Assembly: GCA_029946045.1 (NCBI GenBank)
Contig: JAQSDS010000085.1
Coordinates: 1 to 6,501 of the forward strand
DNA from: Rhodoferax sp.
GTDB lineage: Bacteria; Pseudomonadota; Gammaproteobacteria; Burkholderiales; Burkholderiaceae_C
Direction of reading: 5' to 3'
Length of the DNA: 6,501 bases
Made by a program: the position numbers and the translations under genes. Under the pieces are notes generated by a model that worked only from the letters and a program-made list of their open reading frames with translations, had not been told where the DNA came from and did not search any database. Each line of letters opens with the position of its first letter. Positions within the stretch are counted from its first letter, which is position 1. Below are positions 5,359 through 6,501 of the stretch, piece after piece.

Positions 5359-6501
5359 ATGACTCTTTGCCACCTGGCCCCGACTGAGCTGGCCCTCAGC
5401 ATCGCCCCTGAAACGCTCGGTTTCAACGACACTGCTTCGCTGCGGCAAGAGCCGCTGCCCTGGATCGGGCAGGCGCGGGCCGAGACTGCGGCCCGATTTG
5501 GACTGGCCATGGACCAGCCCGACTACAACCTGTTTGTGCTGGGTGACGTCGGCAGCGGCCGCTCTTCACTGCTGCAGCAGCTCATGCGCGAGGTGGCTGC
5601 CACCAAGGCCGTGCCGCCCGACCTGTGCTACCTCCACAACTTTGATGCCCCCGAAAAACCGCGCGCGCTGCGCATGCCGCCCGGCCAGGGGCGACTGTTG
5701 CGCCAGCACATGGCGCAAATGAGCAAAACGCTGCAAAAGGAAATCCCGCAACGACTCGACGGACCCGACTTCAAGGCCGAAAGTGCGCACCTTGAAAAGA
5801 CCTACAAACTGGAGGAATCCGGGGCCTATGCCGAGCTCGATGCCTTTGCCGAAGCCCGCAACTTTGCCCTGTACCGGGAAGACGGCCACCTGATCTTTAC
5901 CTTGCTGGGCGCCACGGGCCAGGCCCTGACCGAAAGCGAGGCCCGCTCGCTGCCCAAGGAGCAACGCGCCCTGGTGGAACAGGCTGAGCTTGAACTGCGC
6001 GCCGAAATTGCCCGCTACCTTGACAAAATTCGGCCCATTGAACGCCTCAAAAACGAGTGCTTGGCCGCCTTGCGGCGTCAGATCATCAAGCCCCTGCTGG
6101 AGCACGAACTGCAAGAGATCCGGATGGAGCTCAAGAAACAGATCAAGGACACGCTCAAGCTGGGCCATTACCTGGACCGGGTGATGCAGGATGTGCTGGA
6201 CAACCTGGATGCCTTTCGTGTGGCCGATGCCGATGCCGGGCTTGACGAAGAGTTGCGCCAGGAAGAGCTGGCCACGCTGCTGGCGCGTTACCGCGTCAAC
6301 CTGGTGGTGGATAACGAGAAGCTGACTGGCGCACCGGTGGTGATTGAAGACAACCCCTCGTACCACAGCCTGTTTGGCAGCATCGACTACCAGGCTGAGG
6401 AGGACGTGCTGCTGACCGATTTCTCGCGCATTCGGGCTGGCAGCCTGCTCAAAGCACACGGTGGCTACCTGATGCTGCATGTGCGCGAGCTGCTGACCGA
6501 C
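5359..6501 (+). CDS. Lon-related AAA+ ATP-dependent protease, N-terminal part (3' end outside window)
   Basis: 381 codons are visible and open to the window's last base. The layout fits the AAA_32/LonB-like family (related to E. coli YcbZ): a short N-terminal region, a nucleotide-binding P-loop GDVGSGRSS at 62-70 preceded by YNLFVL, a long charged helical insertion (~115-300, including a stretch of ELRAEIARYLDKIRPIERLK and ELQEIRMELKKQIKDTLK), then the return to the AAA core with VVIEDNPSYHSLFGSI (327-342) and LLKAHGGYLML (363-373). The P-loop Lys position is Arg68. The rest of the AAA core, its lid and the C-terminal Ser-Lys protease domain lie beyond the edge; the family is usually about 750-850 residues. 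These cytosolic proteases are thought to degrade abnormal or specific proteins; substrates are poorly known. Divergent from the response regulator operon; no heat-shock promoter was recognised. Confidence 0.85.
   Translation, partial: MTLCHLAPTELALSIAPETLGFNDTASLRQEPLPWIGQARAETAARFGLAMDQPDYNLFVLGDVGSGRSSLLQQLMREVAATKAVPPDLCYLHNFDAPEKPRALRMPPGQGRLLRQHMAQMSKTLQKEIPQRLDGPDFKAESAHLEKTYKLEESGAYAELDAFAEARNFALYREDGHLIFTLLGATGQALTESEARSLPKEQRALVEQAELELRAEIARYLDKIRPIERLKNECLAALRRQIIKPLLEHELQEIRMELKKQIKDTLKLGHYLDRVMQDVLDNLDAFRVADADAGLDEELRQEELATLLARYRVNLVVDNEKLTGAPVVIEDNPSYHSLFGSIDYQAEEDVLLTDFSRIRAGSLLKAHGGYLMLHVRELLTD

Noticed and set aside
5566..6480. Minus-strand reading frame (304 codons) opposite the Lon-related gene
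   Set aside because: The plus strand has P-loop and family motifs with a well-placed ribosome site; the antisense product is low-complexity Gln/Leu/His-rich shadow.

Overview
The window looks like chromosomal DNA of a betaproteobacterium, probably Burkholderiales and perhaps Comamonadaceae (Rhodoferax/Polaromonas-like). I infer this from the moderately high GC content, the codon choice and the character of the proteins; there is no rRNA or other definitive marker. I see no tRNA, rRNA, insertion sequence, CRISPR array or phage gene. Six protein genes fill almost the whole window, and two are cut by its edges. No stretch over 300 bases lacks a gene.

Left part (2-3475, + strand): envelope genes. 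The C-terminal 490 residues of an AsmA-family protein are followed, with a 4-base start/stop overlap, by a phospholipase D/cardiolipin synthase-like protein. That protein has a lipoprotein signal and two complete HKD motifs. The overlap suggests one operon that joins a putative lipid-transport protein to a lipid-modifying enzyme. After 118 bases comes a small glycine-zipper lipoprotein of the 17 kDa antigen/SlyB type. Its signal peptide begins with an unusual run of Asn-Asn-Leu repeats encoded by a 9-base tandem repeat.

Convergent junction (3476-3581): two tandem, almost identical 50-base copies of a long imperfect palindrome fill the space between the lipoprotein gene and the oppositely oriented regulator gene. 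Each copy can fold into a stem of 15-18 bp with an AAA loop. This resembles a dispersed palindromic repeat (REP-like) and may also act as a two-way transcription stop.

Middle part (5145-3582, - strand): a two-gene regulatory operon. A response regulator receiver joined to a PAS domain, with no recognisable output domain, is followed after 16 bases by a Crp/Fnr-type transcription factor that lacks the usual cAMP-binding and iron-sulfur residues. No histidine kinase gene is present in the window.

Right part (5359-6501, + strand): the N-terminal 381 residues of a Lon-related AAA+ protease (AAA_32/LonB-like type), cut before its protease domain. It is divergent from the response regulator. The 213-base shared upstream region holds a perfect 10-base palindrome overlapping a partial FNR-type box, a possible operator for a Crp/Fnr protein.

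Most of the window is ordinary chromosome. The paired hairpin repeat, the AsmA/PLD coupling and the RR-PAS/Crp pair are the parts most worth following up.
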